Origin: Sinorhizobium fredii USDA 257
GTDB lineage: Bacteria > Pseudomonadota > Alphaproteobacteria > Rhizobiales > Rhizobiaceae
Direction: 5' to 3'
DNA length: 64,000 nucleotides
Assembly: GCF_000265205.3 (NCBI RefSeq)
Contig: NC_018000.1
Location: forward strand, 1,054,001-1,118,000
The notes beneath the pieces were generated by a model that worked only from the letters and a program-made list of their open reading frames with translations, did not search any database and was not told where the DNA came from. Made by a program: the position numbers and the translations under genes. This document shows, in pieces, positions 8,458 through 18,388 of the stretch (the stretch's first letter is position 1; every line of letters starts with the position of its first letter).

Positions 8458-9375
8458 ATGCGCCTGACCCTGATGAAGACACTTATCGGCACCGCTCTTG
8501 CCTTTGCGCTGACCTCCGCGGCGGCGAAGGCCGACGTCGTGGTTTCCTCCAAGATCGACACGGAGGGCGGCGTTCTCGGCAACATCATTCTCGCCGTGCT
8601 GAATGCCAATAACATCAAGACCACGGACCGGGTCCAGCTAGGCGCCACTCCCGTCGTTCGCAAGGCGATCACTGCCGGCGAAATCGACATCTATCCCGAA
8701 TATACCGGCAACGCCGCTTTCTTCTTCGAGAAGGCCGACGATCCGGCCTGGAAGGATGCCGCCAAGGGCTATGAACTGGCAAAGAAGCTCGACTACGACG
8801 CCAACAAGATCGTTTGGCTGACAGCATCGCCGGCCAACAACACCTGGGCGATCGCGCTGCGCAAGGAGGTGGTCGAGAAGAATAGCCTCAAGACGCTTTC
8901 CGACTTCGGGAAATATGTCAGTGGCGGCGGCGAGGTCATCCTGGCGGCGTCCTCCGAGTTCGTGAATTCCGCCGCTGCCTTGCCCGCATTCCAGACCGCC
9001 TACGCCTTCACCCTCAAGCCGGAGCAACTGATCACGCTCTCAGGCGGCGATACGGCTGCGACGATTGCGGCGGCTGCGAACCAGACGAATGGCGCCAATG
9101 CGGCGATGGTCTACGGTACAGACGGCGGCATCGCACCCTCCGGTCTCGTCGTTCTCGAGGACGACAAGAACGTGCAGCCGGTCTATCAGCCGACGCCGAT
9201 CATCCGGGAAGCGGCGCTGAAGGAGAATCCGACGATCGAGAGCCTTTTGAAGCCCGTCTTCGAAAAGCTCGATCTCGTCACGCTGCAGGAATTGAATGGC
9301 CGCGTGCAGGTCGGCGGCGAACCGGCGAAAGCGGTCGCCGAGGACTTTTTGAAGAAGAACGGCTTTCTGAAGTAA
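8458..9375 (+). CDS. osmF: Osmoprotectant ABC transporter substrate-binding protein (OsmF/YehZ type)
   Basis: A 305-residue periplasmic binding protein of the glycine betaine/choline OpuC family. A signal peptide (MRLTLMKTLIGTALAFALTS, cleavage near AKA-DVV) precedes the mature start DVVVSSKIDTEGGVLGN, characteristic of YehZ/OsmF. The DIYPEYTGNAAFF segment is the family's ligand-pocket region. The ATG at 8458 follows gaggga; an in-frame TTG at 8443 lies inside that site and is unlikely. The following genes give the order binding protein, large permease, ATPase, small permease, as in E. coli yehZYXW. That system is a low-affinity betaine transporter, so the ligand here is probably a betaine-like compound but is not proven. 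Confidence 0.88.
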   Translation: MRLTLMKTLIGTALAFALTSAAAKADVVVSSKIDTEGGVLGNIILAVLNANNIKTTDRVQLGATPVVRKAITAGEIDIYPEYTGNAAFFFEKADDPAWKDAAKGYELAKKLDYDANKIVWLTASPANNTWAIALRKEVVEKNSLKTLSDFGKYVSGGGEVILAASSEFVNSAAALPAFQTAYAFTLKPEQLITLSGGDTAATIAAAANQTNGANAAMVYGTDGGIAPSGLVVLEDDKNVQPVYQPTPIIREAALKENPTIESLLKPVFEKLDLVTLQELNGRVQVGGEPAKAVAEDFLKKNGFLK

Positions 9376-9387
9376 GCTGACAAGGAA

Positions 9388-9416
9388 GCGTTGTCCGATA
9401 CCGGATCGGGCAACGC
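9388..9416 (+). promoter_or_regulatory. Intercistronic 12-bp hairpin after osmF
   Basis: Arms GCGTTGTCCGAT and ATCGGGCAACGC pair over 12 bp with one T-G wobble and a 5-nt loop. It starts 12 nt after the osmF stop and ends just before the permease start at 9422. There is no T-run. It probably stabilises osmF mRNA or limits translation of the permease. Confidence 0.7.
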
Positions 9417-9421
9417 GGATA

Positions 9422-10642
9422 ATGCGTCGAGCGGATCATTTCATGGCGATCGGTGTCATCCGAGAAACAGAGCGCAGGACCCTCCCTTTCGACAAACTCG
9501 GCGTGATCATTGCGGCTCTGGCGGTTTACGGCGCGTTTTTTGCGCCCTTCGCGACCTTCCGGGCAAACCGCATCGTCCAGGGCGAGGGAAAAGCGATCCT
9601 CGAGGCCTTGCCGCCATCGTTCGGCTACGGGCTTCTCGCCCTTGTGGCGTTCGGTACGGTCGTTGCGCTTTTCAAGACATCCGTCCTCGTCCGCATGGCC
9701 GCGGCCTTTGCTATCCTCGTTGCGCTGTGCTTTCTGATCGGCAGTGCCGCCGGCAATTTGGTCCCGGCGGACAATGCCTATGCCCGCGTCTCACCGGCTT
9801 CCGGCTTCTGGATTCTTGTCTTTGCGTTCGCGCTTCTGGTTGCCGATGCGTTGACGCGGCTGAGCCCCGGACCCGGCCTGCGGCTTCTTTTCCTGGCCGG
9901 AGCCCTGGCGCTCGTCGGGGCAATGCTCGTCACGGGCCGATGGGACGGACTTTCGATACTCAAGGAATATGCGAGCCGGGCCGACACGTTCTGGGCGGAG
10001 GGCGGCCGCCACCTGACGCTAGCGCTCGGATCACTCGCTGCGGCAACGCTCGTCGGACTGCCGCTCGGCGTCCTCTGCCATCGCGTCGACCGACTGCGTG
10101 CGGCCGTGTTGAATGTGCTGAACGCCATCCAGACGGTTCCGTCAATTGCTCTCTTCGGAATTCTGATCGCGCCGCTCGGCTGGGTTGCGGCGCATGTGCC
10201 GGGTGCCGAGGCGATCGGCGTGCGTGGTATCGGCGTCGCTCCCGCCTTCGTTGCGCTCTTTCTTTATTCGCTGCTGCCAGTGGTCGCCAATACCGTCGTC
10301 GGGCTCGCCGGCGTGCCGCGCGCCGCAAACGATGCTGCACGCGGCCTCGGCATGACCGAATGGCAGCGGCTCGTGGCCGTCGAGTTCCCCTTGGCCTTTC
10401 CGGTCATCCTTACCGGTATCCGCATCGTGCTCGTCCAGAATATCGGGCTTGCGACCATCGCGGCCCTCATCGGCGGCGGCGGCTTCGGCGTCTTCGTCTT
10501 CCAGGGCATAGGCCAGACGGCCATGGATCTCGTGCTGCTTGGCGCGGTTCCGACCGTCGTGCTCGCCTTCACCGCCGCGATAGTGCTTGACGCGCTGATC
10601 GAAGTGGCGGGTCCGAAACACAGCCGGGGCAAGGCCGCATGA
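9422..10642 (+). CDS. yehY: Osmoprotectant ABC transporter permease (YehY type)
   Basis: A 406-residue inner-membrane permease. The N-terminal half has several extra hydrophobic helices and the C-terminal half is the permease core, as in the long YehY subunit (about 385 residues). The EAA-type loop ARGLGMTEWQRLVAVEFPLA contacts the ATPase. The start is uncertain: ATG 9422 or ATG 9443 (MAIGVIRET); neither has a strong ribosome-binding site, and a hairpin sits just upstream of 9422. The stop overlaps the ATPase start by 4 nt, so translation is coupled. It pairs with the smaller permease downstream. Confidence 0.88.
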   Translation: MRRADHFMAIGVIRETERRTLPFDKLGVIIAALAVYGAFFAPFATFRANRIVQGEGKAILEALPPSFGYGLLALVAFGTVVALFKTSVLVRMAAAFAILVALCFLIGSAAGNLVPADNAYARVSPASGFWILVFAFALLVADALTRLSPGPGLRLLFLAGALALVGAMLVTGRWDGLSILKEYASRADTFWAEGGRHLTLALGSLAAATLVGLPLGVLCHRVDRLRAAVLNVLNAIQTVPSIALFGILIAPLGWVAAHVPGAEAIGVRGIGVAPAFVALFLYSLLPVVANTVVGLAGVPRAANDAARGLGMTEWQRLVAVEFPLAFPVILTGIRIVLVQNIGLATIAALIGGGGFGVFVFQGIGQTAMDLVLLGAVPTVVLAFTAAIVLDALIEVAGPKHSRGKAA

Positions 10643-11577
10643 TCGAATTCGACGGCGTTACCAAGCGTTACGACGAAACCGTGGTGGTGAGCGACGTCTC
10701 GCTGACCGTCATGCCGCATACGATCACCGTTATCGTCGGTACATCGGGCTCGGGGAAGACCACGCTGATCCGGATGGTAAACCGTCTGGTCGAGCCGACC
10801 TCCGGCGCGATCCGCATCGATGGCGAGGACAATCGCTCAGTGCCGGAATTCGAACTGCGCCGCCGGATCGGCTATGCGATCCAGGGCCACGGGCTCTTCC
10901 CGCATCGCACAGTGGCACAGAACATCGCCACCGTGCCGACGCTGCTCGGCTGGGAGAGGGCGCGGATAAAGGCGAAGGTGGAAGAGTTGCTGACGCTCTT
11001 CCAACTCGATCCGGATTTCTTCGGACCGCGTTATCCGCATGAACTCTCCGGCGGTCAACAGCAGCGCGTCGGCGTTTCGCGGGCGCTTGCGGCGGAACCG
11101 AACCTGCTCCTGATGGATGAACCCTTCGGCGCCCTCGACCCAATCATCCGCACCAAGGCCCAGGACGATCTTCTCGCCATCCAGAAGCATTTCGGCACGA
11201 CGATCATCCTCGTCACCCACGACATGGAGGAGGCCTTCCGTCTCGCCGACCGGATCGCCGTCATGGACAAGGGCGAGGTGGTGCAACACGGAACGCCGGC
11301 CGAGATGCTCGTGCGCCCCGCCACGCCCTTCGTCGAGGAACTGATCGGCGCCCCTGAACGGCCGTTCCGCTTGCTTGCCATCGAGACGGCCGGCGATGCC
11401 GTCGAGCCCGGTGCGGCCGAAGGCACGCCGATACCGGAGGCGCTCAGCCAACGCGAGGCGCTTTCCGAACTCTTGTGGTCCGGGCGGTCCGCATTGCCGG
11501 TCGCAGCCGCGAATGGCGCCATCATCGGCAAGGTCAGCCTCAATGGCCTGGTGAAACGCGCGGCGAGGCCGCAGTGA
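10639..11577 (+). CDS. yehX: Osmoprotectant ABC transporter ATP-binding protein (YehX type)
   Basis: A 312-residue ATPase of the OpuA/YehX group. Walker A GTSGSGKT is at residues 34-41, signature LSGGQ at 136-140, and LLLMDEPFGALDP marks Walker B and the D-loop. The C-terminal 40 residues (SQREALSELLWSGRS onward) look like a shortened CBS-type regulatory segment; full OpuA-like subunits carry a longer CBS pair that senses ionic strength. It overlaps the upstream permease by 4 nt, and its TGA shares one base with the next ATG. All four genes therefore form one tightly coupled operon. Confidence 0.9.
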   Translation: MIEFDGVTKRYDETVVVSDVSLTVMPHTITVIVGTSGSGKTTLIRMVNRLVEPTSGAIRIDGEDNRSVPEFELRRRIGYAIQGHGLFPHRTVAQNIATVPTLLGWERARIKAKVEELLTLFQLDPDFFGPRYPHELSGGQQQRVGVSRALAAEPNLLLMDEPFGALDPIIRTKAQDDLLAIQKHFGTTIILVTHDMEEAFRLADRIAVMDKGEVVQHGTPAEMLVRPATPFVEELIGAPERPFRLLAIETAGDAVEPGAAEGTPIPEALSQREALSELLWSGRSALPVAAANGAIIGKVSLNGLVKRAARPQ

Positions 11578-12314
11578 TGGCGTCGCTGCCCACGCTCCTG
11601 CGACTGGCAGTGTTCCTTCTGTTGCTGGCTTTTCTGCTGCAGCCCGGCTGGTTCGAGCCGCTGCTCAAGCCGCTGGTGCAGGAGAACGCCCCGGCGGTCT
11701 ACAACCGAGGCAGCCTTTTCTGGCTGACGCTCCTCCATCTTCGCACCGTGCTCGTTGCGACATTCGCCGCGACCGTCGTTGCCGTGTCGCTGGCGATCCT
11801 CGTGACACGAGAGGCCGGCGCGGAATTCCTGCCGCTGTCGCGCAGCCTCGTGAATATCGGCCAGACCTTCCCGCCGGTGGCGGTGCTGGCGCTCTCGGTT
11901 CCGATCTTCGGCTTCGGCGAGAAGCCGACGCTGATTGCGCTTTTTCTCTATGGATTGCTGCCGATCTTCGAGAATGCCCTGACGGGGCTCACGACCTTAC
12001 CGCCGGCGGTGATTGAGGCGGCCCGCGGCGCCGGCATGACCGAGCGCCAACGGCTCGTCCAGATCGAGCTTCCCTTGGCTTTGCCGGTGATCCTCACTGG
12101 CATTCGGCTGTCGGTGGTGATCAGCCTTGCAACGGCAACGATCGGCTCGACGGTGGCGGCCAAGACGCTCGGCGAGGTCATTATCGCCGGGTTGCAGTCG
12201 AACAATCTCGCCTTTGTTCTGCAGGGGGGGCTTATCGTCGCGGCGCTGGCGGTTCTCATCCACGACGCGCTACAAGCCTTGGAGCGTGCGCTCGCGGGAC
12301 GCACGCACGCATAG
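11577..12314 (+). CDS. yehW: Osmoprotectant ABC transporter permease (YehW type)
   Basis: A 245-residue inner-membrane permease with five to six helices. The core loop ARGAGMTERQRLVQIELPLA is nearly the same as in the first permease of this operon, which shows the pair are diverged paralogs. The chosen start is the ATG at 11577 in a TGATG overlap with the ATPase stop; an upstream in-frame start would run inside the ATPase gene. It is the shorter partner of the heteromeric permease. The operon ends here; the next 160 nt hold the promoter region of the following operon. Confidence 0.9.
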   Translation: MASLPTLLRLAVFLLLLAFLLQPGWFEPLLKPLVQENAPAVYNRGSLFWLTLLHLRTVLVATFAATVVAVSLAILVTREAGAEFLPLSRSLVNIGQTFPPVAVLALSVPIFGFGEKPTLIALFLYGLLPIFENALTGLTTLPPAVIEAARGAGMTERQRLVQIELPLALPVILTGIRLSVVISLATATIGSTVAAKTLGEVIIAGLQSNNLAFVLQGGLIVAALAVLIHDALQALERALAGRTHA

Positions 12315-12369
12315 CGCAGCCTCACTTGGACGCGTCGCCCCATGCGGAAAGCCGCTCGACGGGCCATGA

Positions 12370-12384
12370 TGAAAATGAATTTCA
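12370..12384. promoter_or_regulatory. Candidate operator TGAAA-N5-TTTCA
   Basis: A 15-bp dyad (TGAAA, 5 nt, TTTCA) about 90 nt upstream of the Gfo/Idh/MocA gene, in an AT-rich stretch unlike the coding DNA. RpiR-family and other sugar regulators often bind A/T-rich dyads of this kind. A similar dyad with a 4-nt spacer lies at 24680, beside an RpiR gene. Which protein binds it, if any, is not known. Confidence 0.35.
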
Positions 12385-12475
12385 CATTCTCTCTAAACAT
12401 TCGAATTTTTGTTGACGTAAGGAGAATTCTATCCCAGTCTACGAAAAATAATTACGAAATGGGAACGGCATCAGC

Positions 12476-13636
12476 ATGAAAGTCGGGATAATCGGACTCG
12501 GATTCCGTCTCGGATATCTGGGCTATGTCTTCAAGGCGATCGACGAAAGCTTCGAGATCGCGGGCTATGTCGACCCGGCCCCTGCGGGCCTTGCAACGCT
12601 TGCGGAAAATGGCATTTCGGCGGGAAGAGCGTATGCCACGCCGGAGGAACTGATTGCCGGCGAGAAACTCGACCTCCTGATGATCGGCTCGCCGAACCAC
12701 ATGCATCTCGACCATATCCGCATCGGTCTCGAAGCGGGTCTCAAGGTTTTTTGCGAAAAGCCGATCGTCAGCACGATCGAGCAAAGCGTCGCACTCGCGG
12801 CGCTTCTGGGGAAGCACGGCCACGACCGGTTGATGGTGGGCCTCGTGCTGCGTTATGCGCCGATGTACCGCGATCTTCGCGCCGCCCAGGCTGCGGGAGC
12901 GCTTGGCCAGATTGTTTCGATCGAGGCGGCCGAGCATATCGAGCCCTATCACGGCGCATTCTTCATGCGGGACTGGCGCCGCTACGGACGCTATGCCGGC
13001 AGCTTCATGCTCGAGAAATGCTGCCATGATCTCGATCTCTACAACGGCGTGGTCGGCGCCCGGCCGGAGCGCGTGGCGAGTTTTGGCGGACGCAAGAGCT
13101 TCGTTCCCGCCAATGATCCTGCCCGCGACGGCATCAACGACCTGCAGCTATTCCATAGCAAGCCGAGCGGCTGGCTGGGCTCCGACAAGGTCTTCGACAG
13201 CGACGGCGACATCATCGACTATCAGGTGGCGATCATCGAATACGCCAACGGCGTGGCGATGAACTTCCACACGAACCTCAACGTCCCGGACCAGTTCCGC
13301 CGTTTCTGCGTGATGGGATCTCGCGGCATGGCGGAGGGCGACTTCATCCGCGGCTATCTCGACGTGCACGAGGTGCTCTCCGGCAAGAAGGTGGTCGAGA
13401 AGAAATATGCCAAGGAGACGGCGCTCTCGCAGCACTATGGTGCGGATGAGCAGATGGCGGCCGAGATCATCGCCCATATCCGGGACAGTGGCCCGCTTCC
13501 GGTCTCGCCGCTCGATGCGCTGGAAGCCGGTATCCTGGCACTCTCCATGGACGATGCGCGGATGAAGAGAACGGTCGTGGACCTGCGGCCGCTCTGGGAC
13601 CGCTTCGACGAAGCCCTGCACGCCCGTGCGGCCTGA
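12476..13636 (+). CDS. Gfo/Idh/MocA family oxidoreductase
   Basis: A 386-residue NAD(P)-dependent sugar dehydrogenase. The N-terminal Rossmann fold begins VGIIGLGFRLGYLG and the family motif FCEKPIV is near residue 100, where the Lys takes part in catalysis. The C-terminal domain is the open beta-sheet dimerisation domain (MEGDFIRGYLDVHE region). It is the first gene of a unit with two permeases, a binding protein and an ATPase, 12 nt before the first permease. It therefore probably oxidises the sugar or inositol-like compound imported by that transporter. The exact substrate cannot be deduced. Confidence 0.88.
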   Translation: MKVGIIGLGFRLGYLGYVFKAIDESFEIAGYVDPAPAGLATLAENGISAGRAYATPEELIAGEKLDLLMIGSPNHMHLDHIRIGLEAGLKVFCEKPIVSTIEQSVALAALLGKHGHDRLMVGLVLRYAPMYRDLRAAQAAGALGQIVSIEAAEHIEPYHGAFFMRDWRRYGRYAGSFMLEKCCHDLDLYNGVVGARPERVASFGGRKSFVPANDPARDGINDLQLFHSKPSGWLGSDKVFDSDGDIIDYQVAIIEYANGVAMNFHTNLNVPDQFRRFCVMGSRGMAEGDFIRGYLDVHEVLSGKKVVEKKYAKETALSQHYGADEQMAAEIIAHIRDSGPLPVSPLDALEAGILALSMDDARMKRTVVDLRPLWDRFDEALHARAA

Positions 13637-13648
13637 GAGGGAAGCGGG

Positions 13649-14533
13649 ATGAGTGTTCGCCGCAGCACCGTCATCTTCGCCTGGATCCTGCTGCTTCCGG
13701 CTGCTCTCTACGTGACGGTGATCGTCGCCTATCCACTCGTCGATACGTTCATCCTGTCCTTCACGGATGCCTCGCTCAAGAAGACGACCAAATGGGTCGG
13801 CACCGCCAATTACGACAAGATTTTCAACGCTACCTTTGCGGAAGTGATCGTCCGTACCTTCGTCTGGACCGCCTTTTCCGTGGCGATCAAGATGATCATC
13901 GGCACTTTCGGCGCGGTCATGCTGAATGCCGCGGTGCCGGGACGAGCGCTGTTCCGAGTGCTTACCATGCCGCCCTGGATCGTGCCGATGGCGATCGGCA
14001 TCTTCATGTGGGGCTGGATGTATAACGGCCAGTTCGGGATGATCTCCGGCATGCTGCAGAACTGGGGGCTGGTGGATGGCCCGGTCGCCTTCCTCGCCCA
14101 TGGCTCCACAGCCTTCTGGGCGACGATCATTACCGATGTCTGGATCGGCGTGCCGCTGGTGACGCTCTACATGCTCGCCTCGATGCAGGCGATCCCGCAG
14201 GACCTTTACGAGGCGGCCTGGACGGACGGAGCAGGGCGCTTCTACCGGTTCCGGCGCATCACCCTGCCGCTGCTCGTGCCGTCGATGATCACCATGTCGA
14301 TGCTGTCGCTGATCGCCACTTTCAACTCGTTCGACATCATCTGGATCCTGACGCAGGGCGGGCCGAACGGCGATACGACGACGATGATCATCGACACCTA
14401 CCGCACCGCGATCGGCTCGAAGAAATACGGGGAGGGGGCAGCACGCGCCGTGCTGATCTGCATCTTCCTGTCGATCTTCTGCATCGCCTATTTCCGCGTC
14501 ACGCATCGTCTTGCCTCGGGAGAAAGCCGATGA
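13649..14533 (+). CDS. Carbohydrate ABC transporter permease (MalF/UgpA type)
   Basis: A 294-residue inner-membrane permease with six predicted helices. The EAA loop reads YEAAWTDGAGRFYRFRRITL and sits before the last helices, as is normal for this family. The ATG at 13649 follows an agggaagcggg ribosome-binding site. Its stop overlaps the next permease start by 4 nt. With that partner it forms the heterodimeric channel of a sugar-type importer. Confidence 0.9.
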   Translation: MSVRRSTVIFAWILLLPAALYVTVIVAYPLVDTFILSFTDASLKKTTKWVGTANYDKIFNATFAEVIVRTFVWTAFSVAIKMIIGTFGAVMLNAAVPGRALFRVLTMPPWIVPMAIGIFMWGWMYNGQFGMISGMLQNWGLVDGPVAFLAHGSTAFWATIITDVWIGVPLVTLYMLASMQAIPQDLYEAAWTDGAGRFYRFRRITLPLLVPSMITMSMLSLIATFNSFDIIWILTQGGPNGDTTTMIIDTYRTAIGSKKYGEGAARAVLICIFLSIFCIAYFRVTHRLASGESR

Positions 14534-15387
14534 GCCAGCCCGCCATGATCAACCGCTACCGCTGGTACGAACTCGTCGGCATCTATACGGGCATCTTCGT
14601 CTTCCTGACCTTCATTCTTTCGCCCTTTGTCGAAGGCTTCCTTGTATCGCTAAAGCCGCTCGGGCTGCTGTTTTCCTCGCCCTATCGGTTCTGGCCGAAG
14701 AACGGGTCCTTCGAAGCCTATCGCAGCATGTGGGTGAGCGTGCCGGGCTTCGCCCGCTACATTTTCAACTCCTTCTTCATTTCCATCATCGTCACAACGG
14801 TCGTGCTGGCGCTGGTGGTGCCGGCGGCCTACGCCTTTGCGCGCTTCAAGTTCCGCGGCAACGGAGCGTTGCTTGGTGCTTTCCTGGCGGTCAACATGTT
14901 CTCCGGTGCCGTGCTGCTGATCCCGCTCTTCCGGCTGATGCGCAGCTTCGGCGTGCTCAACACCTATTTCGCGATGATCGTGCCGGGTGTGGCCTTCCTC
15001 ATTCCCTCGGCGATCTGGCTCCTGCGCACCTATATGCTGCGCATCCCGCGCGAATTGGACGAAGCAGCTTTCGTCGATGGCGCCAGCCATTTCTACACGC
15101 TTCGTCGCGTGATCCTGCCGATCGCCATGCCCGGCATCACTGTCGTCGCGATTACCACTTTCATCGGCTCCTATGCCCAGCAGTTCATCTTTGCGCTGAC
15201 CTTCAACTCAAAGACCGAATACATGCCGCTGCCGGTGGGGCTCTTCGCCTATTTCGGCCGGCAGGAGGTGGTCTGGAACGAGCTGATGGCCGCAAGCTTC
15301 GTCGGCATCGCGCCGGCCGTGATCGTGATCTTCTTCCTTCAACGCTATCTCGTCAGCGGTCTGACCGCCGGCGCGGTGAAACAATAA
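14530..15387 (+). CDS. Carbohydrate ABC transporter permease (MalG/UgpE type)
   Basis: A 285-residue inner-membrane permease, the second channel subunit. The EAA loop is LDEAAFVDGASHFYTLRRVI, followed by LPIAMPGITVVAITTFIGS. The C-terminal LQRYLVSGLTAGAVKQ is the standard MalG-type ending. It overlaps the MalF-type gene by 4 nt, so the two subunits are translated together. The binding protein gene begins 29 nt later. Confidence 0.9.
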   Translation: MSQPAMINRYRWYELVGIYTGIFVFLTFILSPFVEGFLVSLKPLGLLFSSPYRFWPKNGSFEAYRSMWVSVPGFARYIFNSFFISIIVTTVVLALVVPAAYAFARFKFRGNGALLGAFLAVNMFSGAVLLIPLFRLMRSFGVLNTYFAMIVPGVAFLIPSAIWLLRTYMLRIPRELDEAAFVDGASHFYTLRRVILPIAMPGITVVAITTFIGSYAQQFIFALTFNSKTEYMPLPVGLFAYFGRQEVVWNELMAASFVGIAPAVIVIFFLQRYLVSGLTAGAVKQ

Positions 15388-15416
15388 GCAACCACCAGAG
15401 AACGGGAGTCCTATCA

Positions 15417-16646
15417 GTGACCATCGCTTACAAAACCGCGTTTTTTGCGCTTGCCCTGCTCGGATCGACCGCGCTCGGCAGCGTTGCCGCACAGGCCGCC
15501 GACCAGGAGATCAGCTGGATCTATTGCGGCGACAAGATCGATCCAATCCACGAGAAATACATCAAGGAATGGGAAGGCAAGAACCCCGGCTGGAAGGTGA
15601 CGCCGGAAGTCGTCGGCTGGGCCCAGTGCCAGGACAAGGCAACGACGCTCGCCGCGGCCGGCACGCCGGTCGGCATGGCCTATGTCGGATCCCGCACGCT
15701 CAAGGAATTCGCCGAGAACGACCTGATCGTCCCGGTGCCGATGACCGAGGAAGAGAAGAAGAGCTATTATCCAAACATCGTCGACACGGTGACCTTCGAG
15801 GACAACCAGTGGGGCGTGCCGATCGCCTTCTCGACCAAGGCACTCTACTGGAACAAGGACCTCTTCAAGCAGGCCGGCCTCGACCCGGAGATACCGCCGA
15901 AGAACTGGGCCGATGAAATCGCCTTCGCCAAGCAGATCAAGGAAAAGACTGGTATTCCGGGCTACGGTTTGCCGGCCAAAACCTTCGACAACACCATGCA
16001 CCAGTTCATGCACTGGGTTTACACCAACAACGGCAAGGTTATCGACGGCGACAAGATCGTCATCGACAGCCCCGAAGTGCTCGCGGCGCTGCAGGCCTAC
16101 AAGGACATCACACCCTATTCCGTGGAAGGGGCAACGGCTTACGAGCAAAACGAAATCCGCGCCATCTTCCTTGACGGCAAGGTCGGCATGATCCAGGCCG
16201 GCTCCGGCGCAGCCGCGCGCCTGAAGGAAACGAAAATCAACTGGGGTATCGCGCCGCTTCCGCTCGGCCCCTCGGCCAAGGGCGAAGGCACGCTTCTGAT
16301 CACCGACAGCCTGGCGATCTTCAAGGACACGGGCGTCGAGGAAAAGGCGATCGAATTCGCCAAGTTCATCACCTCTCCCGGTCCGCAGGGCGAGTACGAA
16401 CTGCAGGGCGGCGCAGGGTTGACGCCGCTGCGCCCGTCCCCGAAGGTCGATGAATTCGTCAAGGCCGATGCATCCTGGAAGCCTTTGATCGACGGGATCG
16501 CCTATGGAGGCCCAGAGCCGCTCTTCAAGGACTATAAAGGTTTCCAGAACACGATGATCGAGATGGTTCAGGCGGTGGTCACCGGCAAGGCCGAGCCGGC
16601 CGATGCCCTGAAGAAGGCGGCCGCCGACCTCGAGCAGTACAAGTAA
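15417..16646 (+). CDS. ABC transporter substrate-binding protein, family 1
   Basis: A 409-residue periplasmic sugar-binding protein with a signal peptide (hydrophobic [13 protein letters not shown], cleavage near AQA-ADQ). The start is a GTG at 15417 preceded by cgggag; the frame stays open far upstream inside the permease gene, but only this start gives a signal peptide. The mature protein has typical family 1 features such as [17 protein letters not shown] and the C-terminal Lys/Glu-rich helices. It provides specificity for the permease pair upstream and the ATPase downstream. A hairpin begins 10 nt after the stop. Confidence 0.9.
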   Translation: MTIAYKTAFFALALLGSTALGSVAAQAADQEISWIYCGDKIDPIHEKYIKEWEGKNPGWKVTPEVVGWAQCQDKATTLAAAGTPVGMAYVGSRTLKEFAENDLIVPVPMTEEEKKSYYPNIVDTVTFEDNQWGVPIAFSTKALYWNKDLFKQAGLDPEIPPKNWADEIAFAKQIKEKTGIPGYGLPAKTFDNTMHQFMHWVYTNNGKVIDGDKIVIDSPEVLAALQAYKDITPYSVEGATAYEQNEIRAIFLDGKVGMIQAGSGAAARLKETKINWGIAPLPLGPSAKGEGTLLITDSLAIFKDTGVEEKAIEFAKFITSPGPQGEYELQGGAGLTPLRPSPKVDEFVKADASWKPLIDGIAYGGPEPLFKDYKGFQNTMIEMVQAVVTGKAEPADALKKAAADLEQYK

Positions 16647-16656
16647 GCCGACGGGG

Positions 16657-16679
16657 ACCGCGGGGCTTGGCCCCGCGGT
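16657..16679 (+). promoter_or_regulatory. Intercistronic 9-bp hairpin after the binding-protein gene
   Basis: A perfect stem, ACCGCGGGG and CCCCGCGGT, with a 5-nt loop (cttgg), 10 nt after the binding-protein stop and 56 nt before the ATPase start. It is very GC-rich and lacks a T-run. It fits an mRNA-stabilising or attenuating element. Confidence 0.75.
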
Positions 16680-16735
16680 ACCTACTTCAATCTTCGCGGA
16701 AGAGCCGCTTCTCGTCGGCGACCGGAGACAGATAC

Positions 16736-17866
<1,131 letters not shown>

Positions 17867-17868
17867 GC

Positions 17869-18369
17869 GTGACCGTATCGATACGACTGCTCGGCCCAGA
17901 GGATGTCGAAACCTTTCGGCGCATTCGGATCGAGGCGCTACGTGCGGAGCCCGATTCTTTCGCCAGCAGTGCTGAGGATTGGGAGAGCTTGCCGGACGAC
18001 GAGTGGCGCCGACGGCTGACCGACAATCCCGTCTTCGTTGCCTTCCGCGCTAACGATCCGGTGGGCATCATGGGCTTGCTGCGCCAGCACGCCAGCAAGA
18101 TGGCGCATCGCGCCACCGTCGTCATGGTCTATGTGCATCGCAGCCTGTGCGGCAGCGGCGTTGCACGGCTGCTTCTCGCGGCACTGATCGACTATGCACG
18201 GAACGAAGGCATCCGGCAGCTGGAGCTCTCGGTCAGTGCCGAGAACGCGGCGGCGATCGCCTTCTATCACCGGGAGCGGTTCGAAGCGGTCGGCCGCATT
18301 CCCGGCGGCTGCATCCGCAACGGCCGGGAAGTCGACGACATCATCATGGTTCGACGCATCGGCGATTGA
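17869..18369 (+). CDS. GNAT family N-acetyltransferase
   Basis: A 166-residue acetyltransferase. The acetyl-CoA-binding motif is VYVHRSLCGSGVARLLLAAL near residues 85-104, followed by the AENAAAIAFYHRERFEAVGR helix-strand of GNAT enzymes. The GTG start at 17869 lies 2 nt after the ATPase stop, so it is probably the last gene of the sugar operon. The acceptor may be an amino group on an amino acid, antibiotic or sugar; the sequence does not decide. It converges with the SDR gene, whose end is 19 nt away. Confidence 0.85.
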   Translation: MTVSIRLLGPEDVETFRRIRIEALRAEPDSFASSAEDWESLPDDEWRRRLTDNPVFVAFRANDPVGIMGLLRQHASKMAHRATVVMVYVHRSLCGSGVARLLLAALIDYARNEGIRQLELSVSAENAAAIAFYHRERFEAVGRIPGGCIRNGREVDDIIMVRRIGD

Positions 18370-18388
18370 ACCGAGGAGACCGTGCGCC

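Noticed and set aside
14511-15416. A 711-residue frame that runs from inside the second permease into the binding protein
   Set aside because: The first 300 residues are Arg/His-rich, lie out of frame inside a clear permease gene and carry no family motif. The binding protein starts at GTG 15417 with its own signal peptide.
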